Shown here one piece after another: positions 47,602 to 57,575 of a DNA stretch of 64,000 nucleotides. The DNA comes from Nocardia amamiensis (lineage in GTDB: Bacteria; Actinomycetota; Actinomycetes; Mycobacteriales; Mycobacteriaceae). The translations under genes were made by a program, and so were the position numbers. Positions within the stretch are counted from its first letter, which is position 1, and every line of letters begins with the position of its first letter. Below the pieces are notes generated by a model, which saw only the letters and a program-made list of their open reading frames with translations, did no database searches and was not told the origin of the DNA. Location: assembly GCF_015477605.1 (NCBI RefSeq), contig NZ_JADLQX010000030.1:1-64000 (forward strand), in the 5' to 3' direction.

Positions 47602-49458
47602 TCAGCTGGATGCCGGCTGACCGACGACATCGGAGGCTTGCTGCTCGGCGGCGTAGGTCCGCCACGAGGTCGCTTCGGCGTGCTTGCCCTGCTGGTCGAG
47701 CAGGTCGGCGAGTCCGGCGATGGCGCGCGGTTCGCCGCGTTCGGCGGCCGTGCGCCACCATGATTCGGCCCCGGCCGGGTCACCGTGCCGGTACCGGACC
47801 ATCCCGAGTTCGTACGCGGCGCCCGCGTGCCCGGCCTCGGCGGCCTGGACCCACAATCCACAGGCTTGTTCTTCCTCGCCCATGGTGGACATGGCGACGC
47901 CGAGATCGTAGAGCGCGCCGCGATAGCCGGGGTCACTCGACTGCGTGGTCTCGGCCGCCGGCCGCGGCGGATCGACTGCCGCGGGTCGTTCGCCGGCCTG
48001 CCGGGACGACGGCGGATCGGTCGCGGTATCGACCGGTGGGGTAGGGGCGGAGCTGACAGTTCCTACGGGTGGTTGCGTGTTCTGGGACGGCGAACCGGGA
48101 GCTGGGTGCGTGCTGTTCGCGGCGCTCCGCATGGTCGTCGTTACCAGCGGGCCTAGCGAACGCTCCGGCGCGCCTGCGGGCTGCGTATTCGGTGCCTGCG
48201 GGCTGGGAGCTGAGTCCCAGGGGTACGGCGCAGGGTGTGTATTCGCAACCGGCGGGCCGAAGGGAGGTTCCGAAGCATCCGCGGTGTGCTGTGCCATGTT
48301 CGACACCTGTGAGCTGGAAAAAGTGCGCGGGATGTCCGTTACTGGGAGCGCGGGCCGCGGGCTGGGAGCGTCGAGCGGTGGTAATCGCGGGACTTCCGCC
48401 GCCGAGGGCGTGGGCGCGAACTCCGGGGCCGAGGTAGTGGCGGAGGCGTCTGCTGTGAGCTGTGTGTTCGGTGCTGAAAGCGGGGAATCTGCCCCGGAGT
48501 GTGGGTTTGTCAGCAGTGGACCGGCAGCGGCGAAGGAGGCATCTGCTGTGGTCTGGGTATTCGAAACCGGGCTGCGGTGAGCTAGAGGTGGCGGATCCAC
48601 TGGGGCTTGCGCGTCGCCGCCCATCGATTCCGGTGCGGAACGCGGAGCTTCGGGGTCAGGCCGTGCGGTCCGTGACGACTGTAGGTTCGTAAAGAGACTG
48701 CCCGAGCGTCGGGCCGAGGCCGACTGTCCGTTGGCGGGTGGGCGGCCGTTACCGGCCTGCGCGGAATCTCCGGCGGCCGCACCGGCGGTTGTGGCGGGTT
48801 CGCCCACGCGCACAGCGGCGTCGATCCGGGGAACCGGCATCGTCGGTGCGGTGGGAGGGCCTTCTGTCGATGCGGGGGCAGCGATCGGCGCGCTCATCGC
48901 CATCGGCGTTGTCTCGGGCGCGTTCGTGGCCGGTATGTCCGGCACGACGATGGTGGGAGCGGTGGACACCTCCACGACCAGGTTGGCGAAGTTGGCCGGT
49001 CCCTCGCCGATGCTGCACCACAAGACGACTCGTCCCTCGGGCCGGTGCTCGACGACAATGCCGTAATTGCCGGTCCAGGACTTCTGGGTGCCGAATTCGT
49101 CCACCCAGACCGGCGTGAGCGTCACCAGCGTGCTCGGGGCCGTCGGTGTCACATGGAAACCGACGCCCTCGGCTAGTGCGTCGCTCCACGCATCGACTCC
49201 CGCGAGCGACCGTCCATGCAAGTCCACGTAGCCGTCGACGACGGATAGACCGATTCCCAGCCCGCGCAGCCCGGCGGGCGGCGCCGCGGAAAGCATTGTC
49301 ACCGTGACGGTAGTCGGCGAAGGACCGATCTGCTCGGTGTACATCGGGTACACCATGCTGCCGTGCCAGCGGATCGGGTCCGCACTCTGATAGCGCGCGG
49401 CCAGTGGCAGATTTTCGGACGAATTCCGGGCAGCCCACGAGGAATACGGATCGTTCAT
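47602..49458 (-). CDS. Repeat-rich protein with C-terminal Sel1/TPR-like repeats
   Basis: 618 residues. The N-terminal 170 residues form a strand-rich domain without membrane segments. Residues 180-510 are a disordered Pro/Ala/Ser/Thr region with a recurring NTQ-x-TADAS or N-T-x-P-A-P unit. Residues 515-610 contain three Sel1-like repeats (ALYDLGVAMSTMGEEEQACGLW, AAYELGMVRYRHGD, AIAGLADLLDQQGK). Such proteins work as scaffolds. It follows a Ser/Thr kinase gene on the same strand; the long Ser/Thr-rich linker could be that kinase's substrate (inference). Confidence 0.78.
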   Translation of the reverse strand: MNDPYSSWAARNSSENLPLAARYQSADPIRWHGSMVYPMYTEQIGPSPTTVTVTMLSAAPPAGLRGLGIGLSVVDGYVDLHGRSLAGVDAWSDALAEGVGFHVTPTAPSTLVTLTPVWVDEFGTQKSWTGNYGIVVEHRPEGRVVLWCSIGEGPANFANLVVEVSTAPTIVVPDIPATNAPETTPMAMSAPIAAPASTEGPPTAPTMPVPRIDAAVRVGEPATTAGAAAGDSAQAGNGRPPANGQSASARRSGSLFTNLQSSRTARPDPEAPRSAPESMGGDAQAPVDPPPLAHRSPVSNTQTTADASFAAAGPLLTNPHSGADSPLSAPNTQLTADASATTSAPEFAPTPSAAEVPRLPPLDAPSPRPALPVTDIPRTFSSSQVSNMAQHTADASEPPFGPPVANTHPAPYPWDSAPSPQAPNTQPAGAPERSLGPLVTTTMRSAANSTHPAPGSPSQNTQPPVGTVSSAPTPPVDTATDPPSSRQAGERPAAVDPPRPAAETTQSSDPGYRGALYDLGVAMSTMGEEEQACGLWVQAAEAGHAGAAYELGMVRYRHGDPAGAESWWRTAAERGEPRAIAGLADLLDQQGKHAEATSWRTYAAEQQASDVVGQPASS

Positions 49459-49689
49459 GCTCGCGCCCGCCTTTCCGCCCGATCCCGACCGCCGCCCCCG
49501 CGCGCCGGGCGGCCAGCGTATACCGTACTAGCCGCGATCCGGAACCGCGCCGCTATCCCCTGCCGCTCGGCAACACCCTGTGCGACAACGCCACCGACGA
49601 CCCACTCGGCGATCCAGCCGAGGTCATCACGAAGCTTCGGCGTCACGCGGTGTCAGACCTGTCGTGCTGGTGTCGGCCTGCGCCCCCGG

Positions 49690-51945
49690 CTATCGCCGCG
49701 CGGCCGCGAGGCGTTCCAGCGCGGCAAGGTCCTTTTCGAGCATTCGGAACAGCCAGTACACGCCGACGAAAGCCAGCGCGCTACCGACGCACAGCACCCG
49801 CAGCGGCACGATCACGGCAGGCATGTCCTCGACCGGAATGAAGGTCACGCCGGCCACGCCCAGTAGCGGCACCGCGGCGGCCAAGGCCAGGAAGTATGTG
49901 CTGGTCGCATCGAGTTGCCTCAGGCGATGCGCGTCTTCCGCGCCGAGTCCGCCATGCGGGAGAAACATCGGATACAGCGACCGGACGGCGTAGAAGGTCA
50001 CCAGGAAGTAGGGATAGGCCATCGCGATGGCACCGCACACGAGCTGGTTGACGAAGAAATGAACATAGGAGGCAGCGGTGATCTGATTGCCGGACAGCTG
50101 CACCGACACCGGGACCACCACGCCCGAGATCGCCCACAGCGCGAAGCAGGTGAGCACACAGCGTGTGCCGAGCTGCAGCGTGTTGGCTCTGGCCCGGGCA
50201 AGGGTCCGTGGGGCATAGGACCTACCCTTGCGCAGCCCGCGCGCGATCGACCAAAGTCCGGCGAGCAGCAGATTGACGACGACGAAACCGATCAGGAACC
50301 CTGTGGAGGCGCCCGGGACCGCGATCTGATCGAAGCGATGCCCTGCCTGCGCGTCCAGTTTATCGATGATCAGCGTGCGATGGTGATCGAAGCTGTACAG
50401 GATCGCCAATGCGTTCGGCACGGCGATGGCAAGCAGGAGAATCGGGTGCATCAGCACGCGGGCGCGCATTCGCCAACTGCTGGGCGGCGGATCGACGAGG
50501 TCGCGGGCGCGGGCATCGAGGCACACCGCGAACTGCTGGGCCATGTCGGCGCCGGACGGCCAGCGGTTGGCCGGGTCAGGATCGAGCGCCCGCACCAGGG
50601 CCCGTCGCAAGGCCTCCGGGCAATCCGGCGGCAGATCCGCGTAGGGCAGTGCCTCCGGGCTGTGGGATCGACGCTCCAGCATTCCGTCCAGCGCGGTACG
50701 GTCGCCGCCGGTCACCGCGCCGTCCTCGAAGGGTTTGCGGCCGGTGAGCAACTCCCAGAGCACGACGGCCAAGGCGAAGAGATCGCTGCGGGTATCGAGA
50801 TCCTCCGCCGAGGTCGGCAGATCCGGGTGCACCGCGGCGAGCTGCTCGGGTGACATGTATGCCAGCGAGCCGCCGAAGTAGGCGACCGGGCTAGCGCCGG
50901 AGACGTTGCCGCTGAAGCTGATATTGAAATCGGCGAGCTTGGGCACGCCGTCGGCGGTGAGCAGGACATTGGCCGGCTTCACGTCGCGGTGCAGCACGCC
51001 CGCCCGGCCCGCGTAGTCGAGCGCGTCGGCCAAGCGGCGCCCGAGCCACGCCACCGTCTCCGGCCACGACAACCCGGCCAGCTCCGCGCGCACGGGCGAT
51101 TCACTGGGCTGGATCTCGCCTTTCGCGGCCAGTACGTGGTCGATGATCTCCAGCAGCAGTGGGCCGCCGCGCTGAGCCTGCGGTGTGACGCGGACGCGCT
51201 CGAGCACGGTGAACAGCGTGCCGCCCGGCACGTACTGCATATACAGCAGTCGCAGCTTCCGGCTCGCCAGCACACGCTGATCGAAGACGCGCACGATGTA
51301 GTCGTGGTCGAGCTGGGCCAGTGTCTGGGGTTCGGTGCCCTTGTCGTGCGAGATCTTCACCGCGACCAGTCGCTGCATCGACCGCTGCCGAGCCAGGAAG
51401 ACCCGGGCGAAGGCGCCGCGGCCGAGGTCGGTCATCAGGTCGAAGTCATCGATCGTCTGGCCGGGCTCCAGGTCGTCGAGATTCGCCGGTTCGGTCGCGG
51501 CCGTGAGCATCGTGCTGTGGTAATCGTCGGTCGCGAGCATCTCCGAGAGCTGGCCGGCCTGCTCGGGGTAGGCGGCGGTGTACTCGGCGACCTCGACCGA
51601 TCCGCCCGCGTGCCTGCGGACGTGGAATTCTTCATAGATCAGGTCCGGTGGCAATGGCCAGGTGCGTAGTTCCGGCAGTTCTTCGACATAGTCGGCCAGC
51701 CGTTTCGGCGCGGCTCCGCGGCCCCAGCGGTTGGCCAGGTCGACCTTGATCAGTTCGATCAGCGAAACGCGGCGGATCGCGGGGGAGTCGGGCAAATAGA
51801 CGGCCAAGTCCGGCGGTGTCGTAGCCGTGCGCCACGCGTCGGCGAAGCGCGCCACCACCTCGGCGACTCCGGTGCCCCGCGATCCCACCGGCGAGCGGCC
51901 CGATGCGACCGTCGCCCCCGGAACAGCCGGGGCAGGGTGCGCCAT
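49690..51945 (-). CDS. Membrane Ser/Thr protein kinase
   Basis: 751 residues from ATG 51945. An N-terminal helical domain (1-150) precedes a Hanks-type kinase (about 155-470): P-loop LGRGAFARV, VAVK lysine, HRDVKPANVL (H319-R320-D321) and DFN instead of DFG at the magnesium loop, with the aspartate kept. Five to six hydrophobic helices follow (about 500-735), an unusual C-terminal multi-pass part in place of a single helix and sensor. Pkn-like regulator at the membrane; target unknown. Confidence 0.86.
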   Translation of the reverse strand: MAHPAPAVPGATVASGRSPVGSRGTGVAEVVARFADAWRTATTPPDLAVYLPDSPAIRRVSLIELIKVDLANRWGRGAAPKRLADYVEELPELRTWPLPPDLIYEEFHVRRHAGGSVEVAEYTAAYPEQAGQLSEMLATDDYHSTMLTAATEPANLDDLEPGQTIDDFDLMTDLGRGAFARVFLARQRSMQRLVAVKISHDKGTEPQTLAQLDHDYIVRVFDQRVLASRKLRLLYMQYVPGGTLFTVLERVRVTPQAQRGGPLLLEIIDHVLAAKGEIQPSESPVRAELAGLSWPETVAWLGRRLADALDYAGRAGVLHRDVKPANVLLTADGVPKLADFNISFSGNVSGASPVAYFGGSLAYMSPEQLAAVHPDLPTSAEDLDTRSDLFALAVVLWELLTGRKPFEDGAVTGGDRTALDGMLERRSHSPEALPYADLPPDCPEALRRALVRALDPDPANRWPSGADMAQQFAVCLDARARDLVDPPPSSWRMRARVLMHPILLLAIAVPNALAILYSFDHHRTLIIDKLDAQAGHRFDQIAVPGASTGFLIGFVVVNLLLAGLWSIARGLRKGRSYAPRTLARARANTLQLGTRCVLTCFALWAISGVVVPVSVQLSGNQITAASYVHFFVNQLVCGAIAMAYPYFLVTFYAVRSLYPMFLPHGGLGAEDAHRLRQLDATSTYFLALAAAVPLLGVAGVTFIPVEDMPAVIVPLRVLCVGSALAFVGVYWLFRMLEKDLAALERLAAARR

Positions 51946-52079
51946 GGGGGCATCGTATCGCCGACGTGGTTCGCGAACCGCCCGTTCGGCTGGGAATCCC
52001 GGCCGGCAGACAAAGAGGGATTTTCGAGTGCTTTCGAGGAACACCGAACAGCCGACCAAGCGCTTGCTACGCTCGATCG

Positions 52080-53162
52080 ATGATCTCCACGGTGGTCTGG
52101 GGCACCGGCAATGTCGGCCGAGCGGCCATCCGAGCCGTCGACGCCCATCCAGCGCTGCATCTGACCGGCGTGCTCGTGCACAATCCGGACAAGATCGGCC
52201 GCGACGCGGGCGAACTCGGCGGCCTCGGCCACATCGTCGGCGTCGCGGCGACCGACGATATCGACGGTGTGCTCGCGGCGGGCCCGGGCGCCGTCGTTTA
52301 TGCCGTCTCCGGTGATATCCGCCCCGACGATGCGCTCGCCGACATCGTGCGGGCGCTGCGCACGGGCGCGGTGGTCGTCACGCCCGCGCTCTACGCGTTG
52401 TACGACCCGCGCAACGCCGCGCCCGAGGTGCGCGAGCCGGTGCTGGACGCCATCGCCGAAGGCGGCGGCTCACTGTTCGTCTCCGGCATCGATCCCGGGT
52501 GGGGCAACGACGTGCTGCCACTGCTGATCAGCGGGCTCGGCAGCACGGTGGACACGATCCGGTGTCAGGAGATCTTCGACTATTCCACCTACGATCAACC
52601 GGATTCGGTGCGTTACCTGGTCGGCATGGGCCAGCCGATGGACTACCAGCCGCCGATGCTCGCACCCTCGGTGCCGACGATGGTGTGGGGCGGGCAGATT
52701 CGGCTCATGGCTCGAGCTCTGGGTGTCGAGCTCGACGAGATCCGCGAGACCCTGGACCGTCGCGCCCTGAACACGACCGTCGCCACCTCGTCCATGGGGG
52801 AGTTCGCCGCGGGTACCCAGGGCGCCGTGCGATTCGAGGTCCAGGGGATCGTGGAGGGGCAACCGCGCTTGGTCGTGGAGCATGTCACCCGCATCCATCC
52901 GTCCTGCGCTCCGGACTGGCCCACGCCCGCCGACGGCGGCGCGGGTGCGCACCGGGTGATCATCGAGGGCCACCCGCGCATCGAAGTGACCGTCGAGGCG
53001 ACCGATGAAGACGGCAACCGGTCCGCGGGCGGCAACGCCACCGCCGTCGGCCGCCTGGTGGGCGCCATCGACTGGCTGGTAGCCGCGGAGCCCGGACTTT
53101 ATGACGCCCTGGATATTCCGCTGCGACCGGCAGTCGGCAAACTCGGAAGGAAGCGCCCATGA
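52080..53162 (+). CDS. DapB-like NAD(P)H-dependent dehydrogenase
   Basis: 360 residues. Rossmann start VVWGTGNVGRAAIRA (5-19) and a second-domain pattern of the dihydrodipicolinate-reductase/amine-dehydrogenase family (GIDPGWGNDVLPLL near 142-155). Common in Nocardia and mycobacteria with unknown substrates. Stop overlaps the next start by 4 bases, so the two form an operon. Confidence 0.8.
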   Translation: MISTVVWGTGNVGRAAIRAVDAHPALHLTGVLVHNPDKIGRDAGELGGLGHIVGVAATDDIDGVLAAGPGAVVYAVSGDIRPDDALADIVRALRTGAVVVTPALYALYDPRNAAPEVREPVLDAIAEGGGSLFVSGIDPGWGNDVLPLLISGLGSTVDTIRCQEIFDYSTYDQPDSVRYLVGMGQPMDYQPPMLAPSVPTMVWGGQIRLMARALGVELDEIRETLDRRALNTTVATSSMGEFAAGTQGAVRFEVQGIVEGQPRLVVEHVTRIHPSCAPDWPTPADGGAGAHRVIIEGHPRIEVTVEATDEDGNRSAGGNATAVGRLVGAIDWLVAAEPGLYDALDIPLRPAVGKLGRKRP

Positions 53163-53650
53163 TCATCGACATTCCCGAGGGGAAGGACCCGATCGGCTAT
53201 GTCTGGGGCGAAATGGTCCCCGGCATCGGAATCGCCGCGTCGAACTTCTCATTATCGGTCTATTCGCACAGCACCCTCGGCCTGCGCGAGTTCGAGGCCG
53301 CCAGGCTGCGCATCGCCCAGCTCAACGGCTGCCTGTTCTGCCTGGACTGGCGCACCGAGCGCGACGGCGAGAAGGTCGGGCCCGAATTCGCCGACGCCGT
53401 CGCGAACTGGCGCACCACCGACGCGTTCGACGAACGCACCCGCCTCGCCGCCGAATACGCCGAACGCTACGCCATCGATCACCACAACCTCGACGAGGAG
53501 TTCTTCGCCCGCATGTTCGCCCACTACAGGCAAGTGGAAGTGGTCGAACTGAGCATGAGCATCGGCTCATGGCTCGCCTTCGGCAGGCTCAACCACGTCC
53601 TCGGCTTGGACTCGGTCTGCGTACTCCCTGGCCACACCGCCGACCACTAG
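53159..53650 (+). CDS. Carboxymuconolactone decarboxylase-like (AhpD-fold) protein
   Basis: 163 residues. AhpD-type fold with the CxxC pair as CLFCLDWR (about 59-66) preceded by RLRIAQLNG. Members are peroxidase-linked or decarboxylase enzymes. Translationally coupled to the preceding dehydrogenase. Confidence 0.8.
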   Translation: MIIDIPEGKDPIGYVWGEMVPGIGIAASNFSLSVYSHSTLGLREFEAARLRIAQLNGCLFCLDWRTERDGEKVGPEFADAVANWRTTDAFDERTRLAAEYAERYAIDHHNLDEEFFARMFAHYRQVEVVELSMSIGSWLAFGRLNHVLGLDSVCVLPGHTADH

Positions 53651-53669
53651 GACCGGACGCCGCGGAGCA

Positions 53670-54386
53670 TCACGCCGGGAGCCGCGACACCCAGGCGGGC
53701 TGCCCGTCGACGAGGCCGAGTTCGAATTGCTCGGGAGCGTCGAGTACCTCGCTGAGCTGCCGGCAGGCTTGCTGGGCCGAGATCTCCGCGGGGAAGCGAA
53801 TGTATTCCAGGGTGGCGCTCGGTATCCGGGCCTGGAATCGGTACCGGAACTCGACTTGACCCGCGTAGGTCAGCGCGATCCGCCCCTGCCAGTCGATGTC
53901 ATGCTTGCCGTCCGCGCGCCGCGTGAACGACACCTCCTGGCCGGCGACCGAGTCGTGCCCCAGCAGATAGATGTTGAACGCCAGGCATTCGACGTCGTCC
54001 GCGTCGGACAAGGGCAGCGGGTCGACGGTGAGGCATTGCGGCTGTTCGGAGTTCAGTAGAAAGGGCCGGCCAGGCGTGGCGGCGCGCAGGCCGGTGCCTT
54101 CGTCCTCGCCCCAGTAGGTGGACGACAACGTGCAGCGGTGATAGTTCTGCCAAACGATCGGCGACAGCCAGTCCTCGATGTCACTGTCGTCGTCGCGGTC
54201 GTCGTCGGGCCTGTGTTCGGCGTCGTATTCCGCGGAACGCAGATGCAGATCGAACCAAAGGCCACCCGCCTGGTCCATGCGGCCGGTCCACGCGAACTCC
54301 TCGATCGCGTGCCCCTCGGGCCAGGGATTTCCAGGGAACACAATTCTCCCGGCGGGCGAAACACGTGCCAGGTCGGTCCTTTCCAT
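53670..54386 (-). CDS. Hypothetical protein
   Basis: 238 residues from ATG 54386. Soluble, with an acidic stretch (RPDDDRDDDSD at about 79-89) and a strand-rich second half (VEFRYRFQARIP). No signal peptide. No family recognised. Confidence 0.7.
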   Translation of the reverse strand: MERTDLARVSPAGRIVFPGNPWPEGHAIEEFAWTGRMDQAGGLWFDLHLRSAEYDAEHRPDDDRDDDSDIEDWLSPIVWQNYHRCTLSSTYWGEDEGTGLRAATPGRPFLLNSEQPQCLTVDPLPLSDADDVECLAFNIYLLGHDSVAGQEVSFTRRADGKHDIDWQGRIALTYAGQVEFRYRFQARIPSATLEYIRFPAEISAQQACRQLSEVLDAPEQFELGLVDGQPAWVSRLPA

Positions 54387-54464
54387 GCCGACAAACCCTA
54401 GCGACCCGGGCCGACAAACTCGACACGCCAAAGTGGGGAACTCACCTCGCCGTGGCGGATCGCG

Positions 54465-56027
54465 TCAGACGACGGCGGGCGCCTCCGTCTCCGGCTCGCC
54501 GGCGGGCGGCTCGTCCACCGTCCGCTTCGGCCCGGTGAACCAGGTCCGCGCCGACACCAGCCACCAGACCCAGATCGCACCCACTACGCCTACCAGGGTC
54601 AGCGGCGCGTAATTCACTGTATTCCAGGTGAATTCGGGATGCCACGGGTAGCCGCGAGCGTCGGTGGGGAGGATGAACAAGCAGCTGATCACCGCGATCC
54701 AGAGCAGTGCGACCACCCCGACCGGGCGATACCACGCGCCGAGTTGCCATGGACCGGTGCGGAATCGGGTGCCGTGGCGTTGCCGCAGCAGGATCGGGAT
54801 GCCGTAGGCGATGTACAGGCCGATGGTCGCGATCGAGGTGGCGGCCGCGTATGCGGTCGGCGCGTTCGGCGCGGGCACCAACATCGACGGGATCAGCAGC
54901 AAGAAGGCGAAGAACGAGATGAACAGCACCGCGTGCACCGGCACTTTCCGCGCCGAAAGCCTCGACCAGAGCTTCGCCCCGGGCACGGCGCCGTCTCGCG
55001 CGAACGCGAACAGCATGCGCGAGGCCGAGGTCACCGAGGCGTATCCGCAGAACAATTGCGCGACCGCCGCGATCACCAGCAGCAGGCCCGACCAGAACCC
55101 GTTCAGCGAGTTCTCCAGGATGTAGATCACCGGGTAGCCGCTGTTCTGCTCCGGATCCAGTGCGTCGTCGAGATTCGGGATCGCGAACGTCACCGCCAGG
55201 ATGAGCAGATATCCGGCTATCGCCGACACGATGATCGTGTTGATGATGCCCTTCGCCGCCATGCGGGAGGCGTCGTGGGTTTCCTCCGACATGTGCGCGG
55301 ACGCGTCGTAACCGGTGAACGTGTACTGCGCGTGCAGCAAGCCGAGCAGGAAACTGAACGCGACCCCGCCGAATCCGATCGCGCTGTTGTCGACCGTCTC
55401 GGTGAAGACGAATCCGACGCTCTGGTGGTGCTTCGCGCCGAACCCGAGCACGACGACGAAGATCACCACGCCGCCGACGTGCCACCACGCCGACACGTTG
55501 TTGATCACCGCCGACAGGTGCGGGCCGATCGCGTTCAGCACGGCGTGCAAGACCAGGATCGCGGCGAACACTCCGAAGATGGCCGTGCGGTCGGTGCCGA
55601 TGTCGACGCCGATGACATTCAGCACGACGGTGGTGAAGATGGCCGCGCCGTAGTCGATCGCCGCCGTGACCGCGATCTGACCGATCAGGTTGAACCAGCC
55701 GGTGAACCAACCCCACACCGGACCGCCCAGCTCCGCGGCCCACCAGTACAACCCACCCGAGGTCGGATAGGCGGACGCCAGCTCCGCCATGGCGAGCCCG
55801 ACGAACAACACCATGATCGAGACCAGGGGCCATCCCCACGCCATCGTGATCGGCCCGCCATTGGCCAATCCGATCCCATAACTGGCCAATCCGCCGGTGA
55901 GGATGGACACGATGGTGAAGCTGATGGCGAAATTCGAAAATCCGGACCAGGTTCTCGCCAGTTCCTGCTTATAGCCTAGTTCGGCGAGCCGGCGCTCGTC
56001 GTCGGAGGAGGATCGGGTGTCGGTCAT
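54465..56027 (-). CDS. APC-family amino acid permease
   Basis: 520 residues with about 12 hydrophobic helices. The first helix region has the APC signature (SNFAISFTIVSILTGGLASY), and a TGYDASAHMSEETHDA segment follows helix 6, as in amino-acid/polyamine-type permeases of the GABA/choline-like (BAT) group. It would import an amino acid or amine by ion or proton symport. Substrate uncertain. Confidence 0.88.
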   Translation of the reverse strand: MTDTRSSSDDERRLAELGYKQELARTWSGFSNFAISFTIVSILTGGLASYGIGLANGGPITMAWGWPLVSIMVLFVGLAMAELASAYPTSGGLYWWAAELGGPVWGWFTGWFNLIGQIAVTAAIDYGAAIFTTVVLNVIGVDIGTDRTAIFGVFAAILVLHAVLNAIGPHLSAVINNVSAWWHVGGVVIFVVVLGFGAKHHQSVGFVFTETVDNSAIGFGGVAFSFLLGLLHAQYTFTGYDASAHMSEETHDASRMAAKGIINTIIVSAIAGYLLILAVTFAIPNLDDALDPEQNSGYPVIYILENSLNGFWSGLLLVIAAVAQLFCGYASVTSASRMLFAFARDGAVPGAKLWSRLSARKVPVHAVLFISFFAFLLLIPSMLVPAPNAPTAYAAATSIATIGLYIAYGIPILLRQRHGTRFRTGPWQLGAWYRPVGVVALLWIAVISCLFILPTDARGYPWHPEFTWNTVNYAPLTLVGVVGAIWVWWLVSARTWFTGPKRTVDEPPAGEPETEAPAVV

Positions 56028-56177
56028 GTGTGCTCCCGGGTGAAAACGCTGCCCTCATACCGCGTTTGCCAGAAGATCAGTGTGAATTAGTCGCGCGGCC
56101 ACCGCATGGCAACCAGGAAATTCGCGAATCCAGCCCCCGGCGCCCGCCGCGTCTACGCCGAACGTAGCGTGAAGATC

Positions 56178-57551
56178 ATGGGCGAGCGACTGGTCGTCAT
56201 CGGTGGTGACGCGACAGGGATGTCGGCGGCCTCGCAGGCACGCCGGATGAAGGACGCGAGCGCACTGGAGATCGTGGTCTTCGAGCGCGGCGGTTTCGCG
56301 TCGTTCTCGGCGTGCGGCATTCCGTACTGGGTCGGCGGCCACGTCCTCGAGCGGGACGCCCTGATCGCGCGCACTCCCGAGGAACATCGCTCCCGGGATA
56401 TCGATCTGCGGATGCACACCGAGGTGACCGAGATCGACGTCGCCGCAGGCCGGGTGCGTTTCCGCGCCCGCGATACCGGGGACGAGGCCTGGATGACCTA
56501 CGACCACCTGGTGATCGCCACCGGCGCCCGGCCGGTCCGGCCACCGCTACCGGGCATCGATGCGAGCGGCGTGCACGGCGTGCAAACGCTCGACGACGGC
56601 CAGGCACTGCTGGAGACGCTGGAGCGGGCGCGCGGCAACCGTGCCGTGGTCGTAGGAGCGGGCTACATCGGCGTCGAAATGGCGGAGGCCCTGATCCGGC
56701 GCGGCTACGACGTCACGATGGTCAACCGCGCCGCCGAGCCGATGTCCACACTCGATCCGGACATGGGTGCCCTGGTCCGCGACGCCATGTGCGGAATGGG
56801 CATCAAGGTCGTCGGCAATGCGGAGGTCTCCGAGATCCGGACCGGGGACGACGGCCGGATCACCGCGGTGGTGACCGACACCGCGGAGTATCCGGCGGAT
56901 GTCGTGGTGCTCGGCATCGGTGTACGTCCCGAGACGGAACTGGCCCGTGCCGCCGGGCTGCCGCTGGGGGAGCACGGCGGGCTGCTCACCGATCTCGCCA
57001 TGCGGGTGCGCGGGCACGAGAACATCTGGGCGGGCGGCGATTGCGTCGAGGTGTTGGATCTGGTCTCCGGCCGCGAACGCCACATTCCGCTCGGCACGCA
57101 CGCCAACAAGCACGGCCAGATCATCGGAGCAGGCATCGGCGGGGGATACGCCACCTTCCCCGGCGTCGTCGGCACTTCGGTGAGCAAGGTGTGCGACCTG
57201 GAAGTGGCGCGAACGGGTCTGCGCGAGAAGGACGCCAGGGTGGCAGGCCTGCAGTACGTGACGGTCACCATCGAATCCACCAGCCGCTCCGGCTATTACC
57301 CGGGCGCGGAGCCGATGACGGTGAAGATGCTCGCCGAGCGTCACACAGGCCGGCTGCTCGGCGTGCAGATCGTGGGACGCGAAGGCGCGGGCAAACGCGT
57401 CGACATCGCCGCGGTCGCGCTGACCGCGCGAATGACCGTCGAGCAGATGACGGTGTTGGATCTCGGTTACGCGCCGCCGTTCTCCCCGGTGTGGGATCCG
57501 GTTCTGGTGGCGGCACGCAAAGCGGTGAGCGCCGTCCGCGAGCGTGGGTAG
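56178..57551 (+). CDS. CoA-disulfide-reductase-like FAD/NAD(P) oxidoreductase
   Basis: 457 residues from ATG 56178 (GTG 56169 possible). Pyridine nucleotide-disulfide oxidoreductase: FAD motif VVIGGDATGMSAA, a single active-site Cys in FASFSACGIPYWVGG (about residue 43), a second nucleotide motif VVVGAGYIGVEMAE, and WAGGDCVE. The lone cysteine is the mark of CoA-disulfide reductases and NADH oxidases rather than glutathione-type enzymes. C-terminal dimerisation domain present. Confidence 0.88.
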   Translation: MGERLVVIGGDATGMSAASQARRMKDASALEIVVFERGGFASFSACGIPYWVGGHVLERDALIARTPEEHRSRDIDLRMHTEVTEIDVAAGRVRFRARDTGDEAWMTYDHLVIATGARPVRPPLPGIDASGVHGVQTLDDGQALLETLERARGNRAVVVGAGYIGVEMAEALIRRGYDVTMVNRAAEPMSTLDPDMGALVRDAMCGMGIKVVGNAEVSEIRTGDDGRITAVVTDTAEYPADVVVLGIGVRPETELARAAGLPLGEHGGLLTDLAMRVRGHENIWAGGDCVEVLDLVSGRERHIPLGTHANKHGQIIGAGIGGGYATFPGVVGTSVSKVCDLEVARTGLREKDARVAGLQYVTVTIESTSRSGYYPGAEPMTVKMLAERHTGRLLGVQIVGREGAGKRVDIAAVALTARMTVEQMTVLDLGYAPPFSPVWDPVLVAARKAVSAVRERG

Positions 57552-57575
57552 TGCCGCGCTCCGCCGCCGGAGTCG

